Positions 13,457 to 24,600 of a stretch of 64,000 nucleotides of DNA are shown here, in pieces. The stretch covers positions 43,293,129 through 43,357,128 of the forward strand of contig CM051455.1 in the NCBI GenBank assembly GCA_028274465.1, read 5' to 3'. Numbering within the stretch: position 1 is the stretch's first letter; each line of letters starts with the position of its first letter. The DNA is from Plantago ovata (lineage: Eukaryota; Streptophyta; Magnoliopsida; Lamiales; Plantaginaceae). The position numbers and the translations under genes were made by a program. The notes under the pieces are model-generated. The model saw only the letters and a list, made by a program, of their open reading frames with translations. It was not told the DNA's origin and made no database searches.

Positions 13457-15511
13457 TGTCTTTTTTTTATAAGAACATACCATGGTTATTTTTAAATTAA
13501 GTATAATACGAACATACAACTTTATGTTAAAAAATAAAAAATTAAGAAGAGAATAAATAAAACAGAAAAAAAATTACGTCAATAAGATTCGAACCCAACA
13601 CCTTCAACTAAAATAATGATGCAAATAATAGAGAAAAATCACGTCAACAGGATTCGAACCCTACACCTTATAATTAAATAATGACACATGTACGCACCAG
13701 ATTGAAATTGGATAAGCAAGATCAACGGATTAAAATATAAATGAAATGGCTTATTACATCTAGTACCCTCTTAGTCGATTTTATTACAGATAGGCCCTCG
13801 TTAGTCAAACAATTACATCCACCTCCCCCGTTAGTCGATTTAATTACATGCAGGCCCACGAGCTTGAATTTTGGCGAACTAAATCAATGAAAATACATTT
13901 TTACCCTTGGTCAAAAACTGAACTTTGCCTGAGACCAAACAACTCCAATTTTCATTAATTACACATTTGACTCAAATCTTTTCGATTCACCAATTTCAAC
14001 TTAATAATTCAACATAAGGCATATAACTTTTTTAAATTTCAAAATTGCCTCAAATATTATTGCAAACTGAACCCTATAAATTTTATATCTTAAAAGTAAC
14101 CCAAAAACATTTAAAAAAAAAAAAAAAGAAATATCAGTTCGCCGGAGTTGTGCAGCTCCGGCAGCTCCGATCTGAACGGAGTTGAGTTGATGAAAGTAAA
14201 GGTGCTCAGGGTTCGATTCCCAGCGGAGACATAAGACGATTTAAGTGTGGATATATAAGGTGGTTTAGGATATTATAGTATGTAGGAGTAGTTGTAATAT
14301 ATATTTGATGTTAAAAAAAAAAACAATATTCTTTTTGTTTTCTAAATGTAAATGTGTTGTAGAAGTAATATTTTAGGAGGATGAAAATGCAACTTAATAA
14401 ATTTATAAAAAAAGTTTAAAAGCATTGAGAATACACACTATGCATTTCAGAACTTTTTCATGAATTTCCACACGAGATTCTAATCAATGACTCGATCCGC
14501 AAAGTACTACTACTACTAGCATTGGGACCGACCCGCAACCCCATTAACAGTTGTAGTTTAATTCCCTTTATTTTTCAGCCTCTCTCACAAAAAGAAGATC
14601 GATGGATATGTTTTGCTTTATCGTCTCGTCGTCGAGTAGTCGCGTGAATTGTTTCTACCTTTTCCTTATGGGTTAGTCCTCAAATATATTGACGGCTCCT
14701 ATAAATAACAAAACAAAAATAATATTTCCAAAATTTCACTTGGACATTGCATTATTAGCAGTTTAGCGCGGTTGCCAACTTGCCAGCTCCCATTGGGGGA
14801 GCGAGCCTTACCAGATAATTAAGGATGTTGCTTATAAATTAATTTAATTTATTTTAAATTATTATGTAATTCAGAATAAATAACTAAAGTATGATACTAA
14901 AATAAACAAAAAAAAAAAAAAAAGTAAATTAAATACTGGAGCCCAAACTAAAATAATAACAAGTATTTGACTAAAATGGCACCTTCGGTTGTTGGCCGGG
15001 ACTATAATATAAATTAATTATATGATTGATTTTATTTAATAAAATATTAAAATTTTAATCGAATTTAAAACCTTCAATCTAAATTTATTATGTATTTATA
15101 TTTTCTTGATGGTCAATTTGTATTTCATATATGAATAAACTTTTCAATTGTATTTATTAGAAAAAATATTGAGATGATGATTTGGCGATGGGGCGATAGT
15201 CTTAACACCTTTTAGGCGATCCAACGAAGTGAGTATTCATTAGATTCTAGATCCAAATGTATATAATGTGTTGTCTATTGTTAGGCAGAGTGAAGTTACT
15301 TCAAGAAAAATACTTCAAGTATCATGAGAAATTATACTTTGAAAATGATAATTTATTAACAATTAATCATTTATAGTCATTAATAAGAAAGAAAAATAAC
15401 ATATCACATCAATATGCGTAGGGGAATATGAAAATAATTATAAAAAATAAATTATTTTTTTGAACTAGATTATAAAAATATTTGGTAATTGGTAAAACAG
15501 TTTTAAGTATT
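13457..15511. other. AT-rich intergenic DNA with short repeat fragments
   Basis: There is no gene. Two related stretches with a CGTCAA(T/C)A(A/G)GATTCGAACC core lie near 13576 and 13645, about 68 bp apart. Box-B-like motifs (GATTCGAACC and GGTTCGATTCCC) near 13590, 13652 and 14211 hint at tRNA-derived fragments, but I see no matching box A. A small hairpin (CCGGAGTTGTGCAGCTCCGG) is at about 14141-14160. Poly-A tracts are common. Confidence 0.4.
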
Positions 15512-15681
15512 TTTTCTTTTTAAGGGTAGGACTCATCCTCAGCACACCTATGCACCTTATATCATTTAGTATAATGTGACAAGATTTTTTTTTACTAGCA
15601 AAGCGAGGATCGTTAATGGTTTCAAACCCCTGACCTATTAGTTGGGGTGAAGCAACTTACCAACTGAGCTACACTTCGTTG
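15512..15681 (-). mobile_element. tRNA-derived SINE
   Basis: On the minus strand the element starts GAAGTGTAGCTCAGTTGG, a good RNA polymerase III box A. Some 35-40 bases later comes GGGGTTTGAAACC, a box B. A non-tRNA body follows, ending in GGATGAGTCCTACCC and an A-rich tail at about 15512-15525. This order (tRNA head, body, A-tail) is that of a plant SINE. It is not a functional tRNA: the acceptor stem cannot close. Confidence 0.7.
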
Positions 15682-16661
15682 TCGATAATTTTAAGATTAC
15701 ATAGTTGAAAACAATAAAAATGATAAAATAAAACATAGAAATACATGTCAATGTGACTCTAACCCTATTCCTTTTACATTAACATAATTTCTTATGTGTG
15801 AAACACTATAAATTTAACATCGGTGTCATCTCTTCCATGGACAAAGATAGCATCCCGTCCTCCTTAAAAATTTAATTAAATTTGCTATTTTTATAATTTT
15901 ATTCAGTAGCATTTTAACTCTTTTTTTTTTAAATGTTGCCAATTTCATTTTTATATCTTCCCCTCTTTCAAAACCTTTAGCTCCGTGTTGAAGAATTTGT
16001 TACTAAAATATCAGAGAAAGTGTAAAGCAGCACTCGATATAAAGGCCCTGAGTTACAGTAAATAATGATGATTATGATCTATCTTTCATTACAACCAGAG
16101 AAATATTAGTAGAAAAAGTGAAGCACTAGAACTCTAGAAGTAGACTCTTCCTCCCTCCATATATTGTTGACTTTTTTCTTTTCTTTCTTTTCTCTCCCAT
16201 AAATTATATTTGAATCATCTCGAAGAAACTATTACTTGTATAAAAATTATATTAAAAAATAAGATTAATTTAAAAATCTAAAAAGATTAACAAAATTGGA
16301 TGAAAATCATTACACCAGAGTAGTAATCAGTAATGTTAAACAAACCAATTAAGCCGGCCCTAGCGGCATTACATAGCTCGAGCTCAATTCAATCGAGTCG
16401 AGCCACTTTGCTCATTTATATATGAAACGAGCCTAAAAATCGAGCTCTACTCGAATTCAAATAACTTGTAACGAGCTCAAACTATATATGATGAGCCTTA
16501 TATAGAACCGACATTAGGGAAACAAACATAAAATAGGATCGAGCTCGACTTATTTAACTTATCAAATCAAGTGAGTGGAGAGTTCGAACTTTAACATGCC
16601 AAGCCAAACCAATTATTTATTAAGGCTTCGACTCACATCATCGATCCTATAGAAAGCCAAG
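15682..16661. other. Intergenic, no gene seen
   Basis: AT-rich sequence. A stretch near 16360-16600 has many GAGCTCGA/TCGAGCTC-type words (for example CTCGAGCTCAATTC), as seen in dispersed plant repeats, but I cannot define its ends. Confidence 0.4.
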
Positions 16662-17194
16662 CAGTGGCGGATTTATAGTGAAGCCTGTGGGTGCCCTTGC
16701 ACCCACAATTTTTTTTCTTTTCTTTATTATATTATGTAAAAAAAAATATTTGCCCCCATAACACTAATTTTTTTGCACCCACATGAGTATATAAAATCTA
16801 TTTTGAATTGATTGTAATAATATATATTACTATTTTTAGCGTCAATTGAGGTTAGAGTGGTGAAAAAACATCATTTTTCTCATTATAATTATTGAAAAGA
16901 TCGTCTATATTACTAATTTTAAGTTAAATTTCATTATTTTAGTATAAAAATCTTATAATCAATGTATATTAAAAAGATGTTTTGTGACGAAATTTATCAT
17001 TAAACTATTAAATATCGATTGATTTGATTCCTAACTGCAAACAAGTTTTATCTAATTCAATATTTGTACGATTTAATTGATTATTATTTATTATTTTTAA
17101 TAATTAATTGATTTTTATTTAATATTTTTTAATAATAATTAACATATACAGTATATATTCGCACCCACTATGAAAATTTTCTGGATCCGCCCTG
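16662..17194. mobile_element. Non-autonomous hAT-type element (MITE)
   Basis: A 533-bp element with terminal inverted repeats CAGTGGCGGAT at the left and, on the complement, CAGGGCGGAT at the right. Subterminal GGGTGC/GCACCC inverted motifs lie about 30 bp in at both ends. It is flanked by a perfect 8-bp direct repeat AAGCCAAG at 16654-16661 and 17195-17202. An 8-bp target duplication with a CAG-type terminus is the hAT signature. The interior is AT-rich and non-coding, so it would need a transposase in trans. Confidence 0.88.
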
Positions 17195-17439
17195 AAGCCA
17201 AGCCTCTCATGATGATGTCCTGTTCTGCGGTGGCTATTCAAATTATATAAGGCAACGTTTCCGTATTTTACTATATATGTCAAAATTTTCAATTGGTAAA
17301 TCTACAAATTAATTAAAATCAAATCATACATGATCATGAGGGTTCTTGTACTCAAAATAACCCAACATTTTGTTACTATTTACTAGTACTATTGACTGGG
17401 GTGGACACTGGACACTCAACACGTACATGTATGAGTTTC

Positions 17440-18235
17440 GTTCTTCAACTTCAGTTTTTCGAGAAAAACAAATTGGATTCAAAGATGTACAATGTTGCAA
17501 CCATGACTCCATGAGTCCATATATCTTTTATCATTCTAATTGTATTGATTACTCCATGTTCAATTTGAGTGATTCGATCCAGGTTTTAATATCAATGGCA
17601 TATCCCTTTAGGGTTTTATTTTGTAAGAATTATAAATAATATGCTAGCTAGGTTTTTAAAAGAAAAAGTTTCGAACTTAGAGATGTACATATGTTGCAAC
17701 AATGAGTCCATGATTTTTTTTTTTTTTTAGGGATCGATCTAGTTGCATTAATTACTCCATGTTCAATAATAATTGATTCGGTCGAGGTTTTAATATCTAT
17801 GGTCCCTCTAGGGTTTTGTCCGGTAAGAATTTAAAAAAAAAAAAGTTAGTTAAGAAGAAAGAAAAAGTTTGAATTTATAGATGTACACATGTTCAACCAT
17901 GAGTCGGTGTTATATCTTTTATCGATCTAGTTGTATTAATCGTTCCATATTCAATTTGATTGATTCGATCGAGGTATTAACATCTCTGGCTTTCCCTCTA
18001 GGGTTTTGTTTGGTACTATTTAAAATATGTAATTATTTAAAAAACAATGGAAGGAAAAAGTTTCAGTTTTGGAGATGTACAGGTGTTGCAACCATAGAGT
18101 CGGTGATATTTTTTATCGATCTAGTTGTATTAATTACGCCATATTCAATTAATTGATTCAATCGAGGTTTTGTTATCCGTGGCATATTCTTTTAGGGTTT
18201 TGCTTGGTAATTAGAATAATAGTAAAAAATGTGAT
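17440..18235. repeat. Four-copy tandem repeat, unit about 196 bp
   Basis: Anchor word GATGTAC recurs at 17484, 17682, 17880 and 18074 (spacings 198, 198, 194). Each copy runs in the same order: an AAAGTTT-like lead, GATGTAC, (G)CAACCATGA, GATCTAGTTG(T/C)ATTAAT, CCAT(G/A)TTCAAT, GATTCGATCGAGGT, and TAGGGTTTTG. A fifth decayed start may be near 18250. The copies differ by substitutions and indels. No reading frame runs through the array, so this is a short satellite-like array rather than a gene. Confidence 0.85.
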
Positions 18236-19765
18236 ATCAAATCTAGGGTTTGGAAATGTACTGGTGTATTGGAGTACAAATGTACGTACGTATGGCATAT
18301 AGTACAATGTATGGCAATGTACTACGTACTACTGGATAGTGTTCGCCCCCCTTTGGGAATATGATCAGTTCTAAAACCGAATACTGCAGGTGTATTGGAG
18401 TAAACTATTACTACTATTTTGGCAACCATTAAAAAATGTCACGTTATACCATGTGATCATCTCAGGTTGTTTCTGAATTTATAAAGTTATAAATTACTGA
18501 TGATCCAGAATTAATTTGAAGGTGCAAAATGCTCTCACAATGTCAACATTGTGTCACTTAGAAGCACCTTGTTCGTTGAGAGACACAGCACTGCAAATGA
18601 ACTACTAATAAGAATGCACCAGATGAGCACATATCCACTTTTTCGTTTGTTGGATCGTATCATTGTGCATGCATGTGGAATGGGATATATATATATACCT
18701 TGGTTTTTGCATTATACCTTGGAGTAATAATTAATCTTTACGTAAACTCACTTTAGTTATTATTAGAAAATTGTGACGCGACGACCTAGCTAGCTGTGGA
18801 TGGGAATCTATCTTATTGAAGACTCATATACATACAAAAAAATACAATATCTCTACTTGATTTGATGCAACATTATGTATTTTGTTCATTTTATAAAATA
18901 CAGTTGTTATTGGAATTTTGATAAGACATAAAACAGTCTAGACAAATACATTTAACAACTTGAGTTATGGCAAAAAAAGCATACATTTAATAACTAGGAG
19001 TGTGCTGTGGTTAGTTATCATGTTGAGCAGGCAAATTGTTCGTCTTTTAATTATGCACCGATATAATTAATATAACTCACCACTAATTTATTAGGTAGGA
19101 AAAAATACGTAAAATAACAAAATTTGCTTAAATAACAGTTTACAAAAAAAATAAAAAAAAATTAACGTTCGTAGTTTGACTATGTTCTATGTAGTTGAAG
19201 TTGACTAAAGTCAATCACAGAGGGAATAGATGTTTGAACGCCAAGGTCATAAGACCAAATAGGAAAATTTTAGGTTAGAAGGAAAAGAGAGATGTTGATC
19301 AAGAAAAATTTAAGTACGGCGGAAAATATAGTTTGTACCGTGTCAGGTGTTCAATTTTGACAAATTTTACATCTTTCTACAAATTGGAATTTTTAGTTAA
19401 CATAGAATTTTTAAGACTGAGGGTTGCTATCAAACGGAAATTGAAGATGGTTTTGACTGTCGCTCTTATGAGCTGGAAGTGGGTTGTGATATTGCATCAT
19501 CGCCCTGAGAGCTATGAGAGTGCGGGCTCATTTACGGTTGAATTTCGAATCAAAGGCTTCGGTCTGGAGTTCGAAGAGGCATAATTTTCGCTCTGAGCTT
19601 TAGTTTTAGATTCTTTGGGGATCATAGCTTTGTTAGAGTGGGTTTCGTGTTGTTTTGATAGCTCCATTGGCTACTTTGGACCCTCTTTGTACTCGGTTTT
19701 GGTGATACATCTTGTATCCAGATTGGGGTATACCCCTCTTATTTTTGTACATAACAGTTCTCTCT

Positions 19766-19798
<33 letters not shown>

Positions 19799-19837
19799 CT
19801 TAATGAACTTTTTTTGTTGTTTGAGAAAAAAAAAAAA
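18236..19837. other. Intergenic, possible LINE 3' remnant near its end
   Basis: No intact gene. From about 19440 to 19800 the base composition is less AT-rich. The text ends with TTTGTACTCGG, a pyrimidine-rich segment and a T run of about 29, which resembles the 3' end of a degenerate LINE. I cannot recognise a protein domain in it. The rest shows nothing. Confidence 0.35.
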
Positions 19838-20480
19838 GGATAAAATTGATCAAACCCCCTGAACTTTACTACAATTGAGACGTTACCCCCTAACCTATTA
19901 AGTTTGAGACTTAACCCCCTCATCTATTTAAAGTGTTACGACATACCCCCTATATAATATTTTCCCTTTAATTTAATATTTTTCATTCAATTTAATATTT
20001 TTCCTACAATTTAATATGTCAGTTTGACTCCAATTAATCCTAATTCATACCGAATTTTTTTTAAAAAATTATATTATAAAATATAAGATTTTACTTCTAT
20101 AATATAAGTTCAAATCTTATTTCTCCAAAACAATTTATATTATAAAAGTGAAAAAATAATATTTTCATTAATTGTACCGGAAAAATAATATTTGAACTTA
20201 TATTATATTATATTATAAAAGTGAAAATCGTATAGTTTCATATTATAATTTTCAAAATTAATTTTTCGGTAGGTATTATGATTAATTTGGAATCAAACGG
20301 AAATATTTAACTGAAGGGAAAATATTAAATTGAATGGAAAATATTAAATTGATAATAAAATATTATATAAGGGGTATGTTGCAACACTTTATATAGGTGA
20401 GGGGGTTAAGTCTCAAATTTAATATGTTAGGGGGTAATGTCTCACTTGTAGTATAGGTTGGGGGTTTGATCAATTTTTTC
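19838..20480. mobile_element. Foldback / Mutator-like MITE with very long inverted repeats
   Basis: A 643-bp element whose two halves are inverted copies of each other. The left arm reads AATTGATCAAACCCCCT, then a TTACCCCCTAAC word, a GAGACTTAACCCCCTCA word and an ACATACCCCCTATATAATAT word. The right arm repeats all four, in order, on the complement. Homology continues into the AT-rich core, so nearly the whole element can fold. It sits between poly-A runs on both sides, which could hide a 9-bp target duplication. There is no coding capacity. The Mutator-like class is inferred from arm length only. Confidence 0.8.
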
Positions 20481-20623
20481 AAAAAAAAAAAAAAGAGAAT
20501 TTTAAATCTTGTCTCAAATCTCACTGTCGACACTATCTATTTGGAATTGAAATTGATATGTAACTCTATATATCACTTCAAAAACGCTAATTTTAAGAGT
20601 ATGTCTCCGTTGATAATATAAAT

Positions 20624-21130
20624 TGTAACGTCCCGACCACTAACGGACTGAAGGCGTGATCCATTCTAGAATTGTTGCAGAGACAAGCTCGCTTAACTTT
20701 AGAGTTCTTTTGGATGGATTTCTGGAAACAAAGATGCACCTTGTTGGTATTTGTAGTATTCTCAATCCCATCAAACTCTCTTAAATTTTAGGGAGTTACA
20801 TTCACCCATCTTAAATGGTGTAACGTCCTTGTCGCAACTTGTCCCGACCAACTGTCCACACCCTTTGGGCCGGCGGTTACTCTTGGACGACTCTCTCTGA
20901 GATGATATGCTGACCCACAGACCAACCCATGTTCTTTTTCACGCACTTTATCTTCACTCGTGTGCGTATCGAAAACTTTTCGGTAGATCACCTATCCTAA
21001 AATTGCTCCAAAACCAAGCTCGCTCAACTCCGGAATTCTTTTGTATAGATTTCCGAAAAAAAATGTGCACCTTATTGGTATGAGTAGTATTCTCTGTCCC
21101 TTTAAACTCTTTGAAATTTTGTGTGTTACA
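20624..21130. repeat. Doublet of LTR-like TG...CA repeats
   Basis: Two related units each begin TGTAACGTCC and end GTTACA: 20624-20800 (177 bp) and 20819-21130 (312 bp), separated by only 18 bp. They share segments such as AAGCTCGCT(T/C)AAC, TGCACCTT(G/A)TTGGTAT and GTAGTATTCTC in the same order. The longer copy has an extra GC-richer block (GTCCCGACCAACTGTCC and onward). The TG...CA termini suggest LTRs of a decayed retroelement that has lost its interior, or tandem solo LTRs. Confidence 0.6.
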
Positions 21131-22194
21131 TAAATAATTTATTTCTAGGGAATTGTCGAGATAATATTTCCCTAAGCAACTGCAAAAATTAGTATGTCAT
21201 CTGTGCCAATAATTCCTTTTTCTTTGTTGCTGACTGTTGGAGTAACGGAATTGAACAAGAAATTAAGCTGTCAAGTGTCAAGTCAGCTTGATTTTTTCGA
21301 ATCCGACACTAAATATACATCCTTTTCTGTTTTGTTTCCCATATGTGACAAATACTTTGATCACTTCAAATGTTTTTCTATCGCAAAAAGTTTATAATAA
21401 TTTATATAGCAGATAAGCGGAATAGATAAAAGTCTAATTATTTGACATTTATGGCTATAAATGTCACAATGTAGACCGTTTGTCTGGTTACCATCTTGTT
21501 TTAGCAATAGTGTCAAATATAGATTACAAATTCACATTATCAGTTTCTTCAAGATGTTGACGAATTAACTAAACTTAATTTCTTGTGCAAGCACTTTTAG
21601 ATGTTGACGAATTAACTAAACTTATCCGGGAAATTGCAAGAAGCTGGCTGGCTGGCATATTGTGATTTTATATGCACTTTAGGTTGCACGCAGAAACGAA
21701 CATAACACGAGACGAATACGGAGTCGCAGATATATTACTTTTCGAAAAATAAGACATAACAATAGTATCACTACTATTGTTTTATCTTTCGATAGTTGAC
21801 ACGCATCGTAGATTTCTTGTACTTCTTATACGCCATGTGAATATGTGATGTATCCGTCCATTCCAGTAAATATTATTGTCGCTTAAACTAAATAAAAGAA
21901 ATAAAACCGAACGGAACATGTTGCAATAATAATAATTTAAAATAGACATATCTGAAAGACATTAGCCAATTAAATGCCAAACGGGTACTGTTATTATTTT
22001 CTCCGAATAATCAAACGACAACACACAACGGAAACATGATTCATCTAAGCGTACATCAAATGTGACAAACAGTCAGGATTTTAGAAAAATGCAAAACGAA
22101 GATACTAAGATTAAACATTCATCTAATCTTTTAATGCAAATAACGATGATTTAGAAAAGTGCAAACCGAATGATAGTAAAATTCATTGGACTTC
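21131..22194. other. Intergenic, 3' flank of nicotianamine synthase
   Basis: No gene. A 26-bp word (AGATGTTGACGAATTAACTA and onward) is repeated directly at 21552 and 21599. The last 100-200 bases are presumably the 3' UTR of the minus-strand gene that follows. Confidence 0.5.
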
Positions 22195-23157
22195 TTAGCA
22201 GATGTGGTCTTCAATAGCCAATTCTTCAATGTTGTTCATCTGGCCAAGGCCATTCATCTCTCCACACTTGCTACAAAGCATCAATGCTCCATAAACTTGA
22301 TCCTGATGGTGCTCGATCGGATTAATCACATTGACCGCAGCCTTTTTACGTGCCACCACAACCGAATTGATCACATCATCAGTTGGGTGATAAACAGACA
22401 ACACTTCGAATCCACGCAATTCACGGGGTTCCACCACAGGGTACAAGAACGCCCGGGCACCATGGGCGCTCCTGAGCATCAGGATCGCCCCGGGGGCCAT
22501 GTTCTTGGCCAAAAAATCAACCACGTTCATTTTATCCTCGATCGCCATCCCCACAAGCGCGGCCAAAAACACGACGTCATAGCTTTTCAGTTCTTCCCCT
22601 GACACGTTCATGATGTCATTTGTGCGAAAAGTCATCCGCTCGGACAGGTCCGAATGCGACTTGACTAGTTCCAACGCCATAGAATTAGCCGAAGCATCTA
22701 TGTCATAGTTGTGGAAAGTGGTGGAGGTGAGGTGGCGCATAGCAAGTACGAGGGAGGTGAGTGGAAGTGGCCCGGATCCCACAAAGGCAATACGCTTCGG
22801 GTTGGGGGAGTGTTGGATGAGGAGGTCAAACTCGAGCTGACCGAGCTTGATGTAGTTGGAGTAGTAAGGGAAGATTTCGAGGTGATCGAGGGGCTTCTCA
22901 TAAGACCCTAGGATAGTGGAGTAGTGTTTCTCAAGGAGGCCCTCGGCTTGACCACAAAGGCGGATGAGTTTTGTGCGCATGTTTTGAATCTTGGTACAAA
23001 GCTTAGTGACATCGACAGGGTAGGGCGGAATGCAAGTGAGGACGAGGTCCGTGAAGAGGGCGTTTGCGTCGGCGGAGGGGTTGAGGCTATCGAGCTTGGA
23101 AATCTTCTCGTAGAGGTCGGAGATCTTTTCGACCAAAGGATCGCTTAAGCAAACCAT
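22195..23157 (-). CDS. NAS: Nicotianamine synthase
   Basis: An intronless 320-aa protein, the usual length for plant NAS (about 320). It condenses three S-adenosylmethionine molecules into nicotianamine, the iron/copper/zinc chelator used in phloem and intracellular metal transport. Family features include MVCLSDPLVEKI at the start, PPYPVDVTKLC at about 44-54, FPYYSNYIKLGQLEF at 96-110, the SAM-binding GSGPLPLTS at about 127-135, and NYDIDASAN at about 150-158. A short Cys-pair tail (CSKCGEM) ends the protein. The start Met at 23157 matches the family; an upstream extension in frame lacks homology. No residue appears to be missing. Nothing around it is metal-related, so it is a stand-alone gene. 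Confidence 0.96.
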   Translation of the reverse strand: MVCLSDPLVEKISDLYEKISKLDSLNPSADANALFTDLVLTCIPPYPVDVTKLCTKIQNMRTKLIRLCGQAEGLLEKHYSTILGSYEKPLDHLEIFPYYSNYIKLGQLEFDLLIQHSPNPKRIAFVGSGPLPLTSLVLAMRHLTSTTFHNYDIDASANSMALELVKSHSDLSERMTFRTNDIMNVSGEELKSYDVVFLAALVGMAIEDKMNVVDFLAKNMAPGAILMLRSAHGARAFLYPVVEPRELRGFEVLSVYHPTDDVINSVVVARKKAAVNVINPIEHHQDQVYGALMLCSKCGEMNGLGQMNNIEELAIEDHIC

Positions 23158-23287
23158 GTTGAGAATCGTGTGTGTTTGTAGTGGTACTTTTTGTGCTTGG
23201 AACAAGGAGAATGTGGAGAGCACACTCTTGTTCTGTGATAGATTGGATGAGAGGCTTGTGGGTGATTTTGAAATTCAGCTGGGGCAG

Positions 23288-23296
23288 GGTATTTAA
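23288..23296 (-). promoter_or_regulatory. Probable TATA box of nicotianamine synthase
   Basis: On the minus strand the sequence reads CCATTAAATACCC, a plant TATA variant, about 135 bp upstream of the start codon. No other good TATA lies nearer. The spacing leaves a 5' UTR of about 100 nt. Confidence 0.5.
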
Positions 23297-23299
23297 TGG

Positions 23300-24412
23300 C
23301 AATTGTGGGACCCTTTTCATCGGGGTGGGTTGGGAAAGGGCAACAAGCAATTGGACACAATTATTATTCGTATACCACATTTTATATCATTAATTTTTAA
23401 GATTACCAAGTACAGTATACCAAAATTATACTTGATGTAGTATCATACGAACTTTCGGAAATTTCAGGTCATAAATCATTTAGTAAAATGTTGTAGTAGT
23501 AGTTTTATTTTCTTTTTGATATGTAGCTTCAGAAATCAACACTAGATGAAACTGAAGTGAAATTCTTTAGAGAAAAGATCAGTGTTTCGTTTAAAATGGT
23601 AAAAATAATTACACAGCAACAAACACCTACAGTGTATATTACATTTTGGAATGTTTGCTAATTATAAGAGTGATTTTTATATTTAAAAAAGTTTATGCTA
23701 ATGGGGAATGGTTGACTTTAAGCGATAATTAGTGAAGGGAAATGGAATTTTGAAAATATGCATGACATGAGAACAAATAAGACCTTTAATTGTTTATGAT
23801 TGATGCACTTAAGCATTTGTGCATTTACACTTATACATTCTTCTTTTTTAAGTAGCTTTTTTTCTTTAAATAAATCTAAACAAGAGTACAAAGATTTGAG
23901 AGTGCAGAACTAATAGTACACTTTAACGGGTCACACCAAACTCAATGATCTACTATGAATCCTCACCTTTTACAAATTATCGACACCGTCCAAACTTATA
24001 ATGATGTAATATACTATATGTTAATCTGATTTTGGACCGTCATATAGGTGATAAATTTATAATATTTCGTTTAAGGCCAGATTATAATTGAACGGAACAT
24101 GTTGGTGCATTAATATGTAGTAGTAGTAGTACATGTTTATAGTACATGTTAAGAGAATTCACTACCCTTCCTCAAGGACCACACCAATGACTTTTATTGG
24201 GAGGCGGGATCAAAGATCAAACTCATGATCCATTGATTCCATTCATTACTCATGAAAGGAAAAAAGAAAACGAAAATAAATGTATATCATTGTGGGAAGG
24301 AAAATACTAGAAATGAAAAAACAAACCGAAAAGAAAAAGGGCCCAAAGAAAAATGAATGGGATTCTTTTTACTCTATTCTTAACTTTCAAAGTTCACTCT
24401 TGTCCGGGTTTA
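23300..24412. other. Upstream region of nicotianamine synthase, no gene
   Basis: AT-rich. It presumably contains the metal-responsive promoter, but I could not single out an iron-response element with confidence. I saw no coding frame or RNA gene. Confidence 0.4.
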
Positions 24413-24600
24413 TTAGGGTAGTCGAGTGGTCATAATATTGAAGTACCACATGATATGTTGGAGTTCGAATTCGGGCGTAATCAATATATGGGTGTTTGGA
24501 GTTTTGTCTTCTTAATTTATGTTTGGAAGGATAAGTATGGAGAAATTTATCTCAGTTAGATTAGGTGAAAAGAAAAGAGTTGTTGTAGTGATACTTGACA
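24413..24600 (+). mobile_element. Possible tRNA-derived SINE
   Basis: A box-A-like GGGTAGTCGAGTGG at about 24416 is followed about 35-40 bp later by a box-B-like GGAGTTCGAATTCGGG, the normal spacing for a tRNA-derived head. An AT-rich body of about 120 bp follows without a clear tail. It cannot form a tRNA acceptor stem. The 3' end given is approximate. Confidence 0.4.

Noticed and set aside
15590-15681. Possible tRNA gene (box A and box B present on the minus strand)
   Set aside because: The acceptor and anticodon stems do not close and a SINE body with an A-rich tail follows.
22186-23148. Plus-strand frames opposite nicotianamine synthase
   Set aside because: Shadows of the conserved minus-strand gene.
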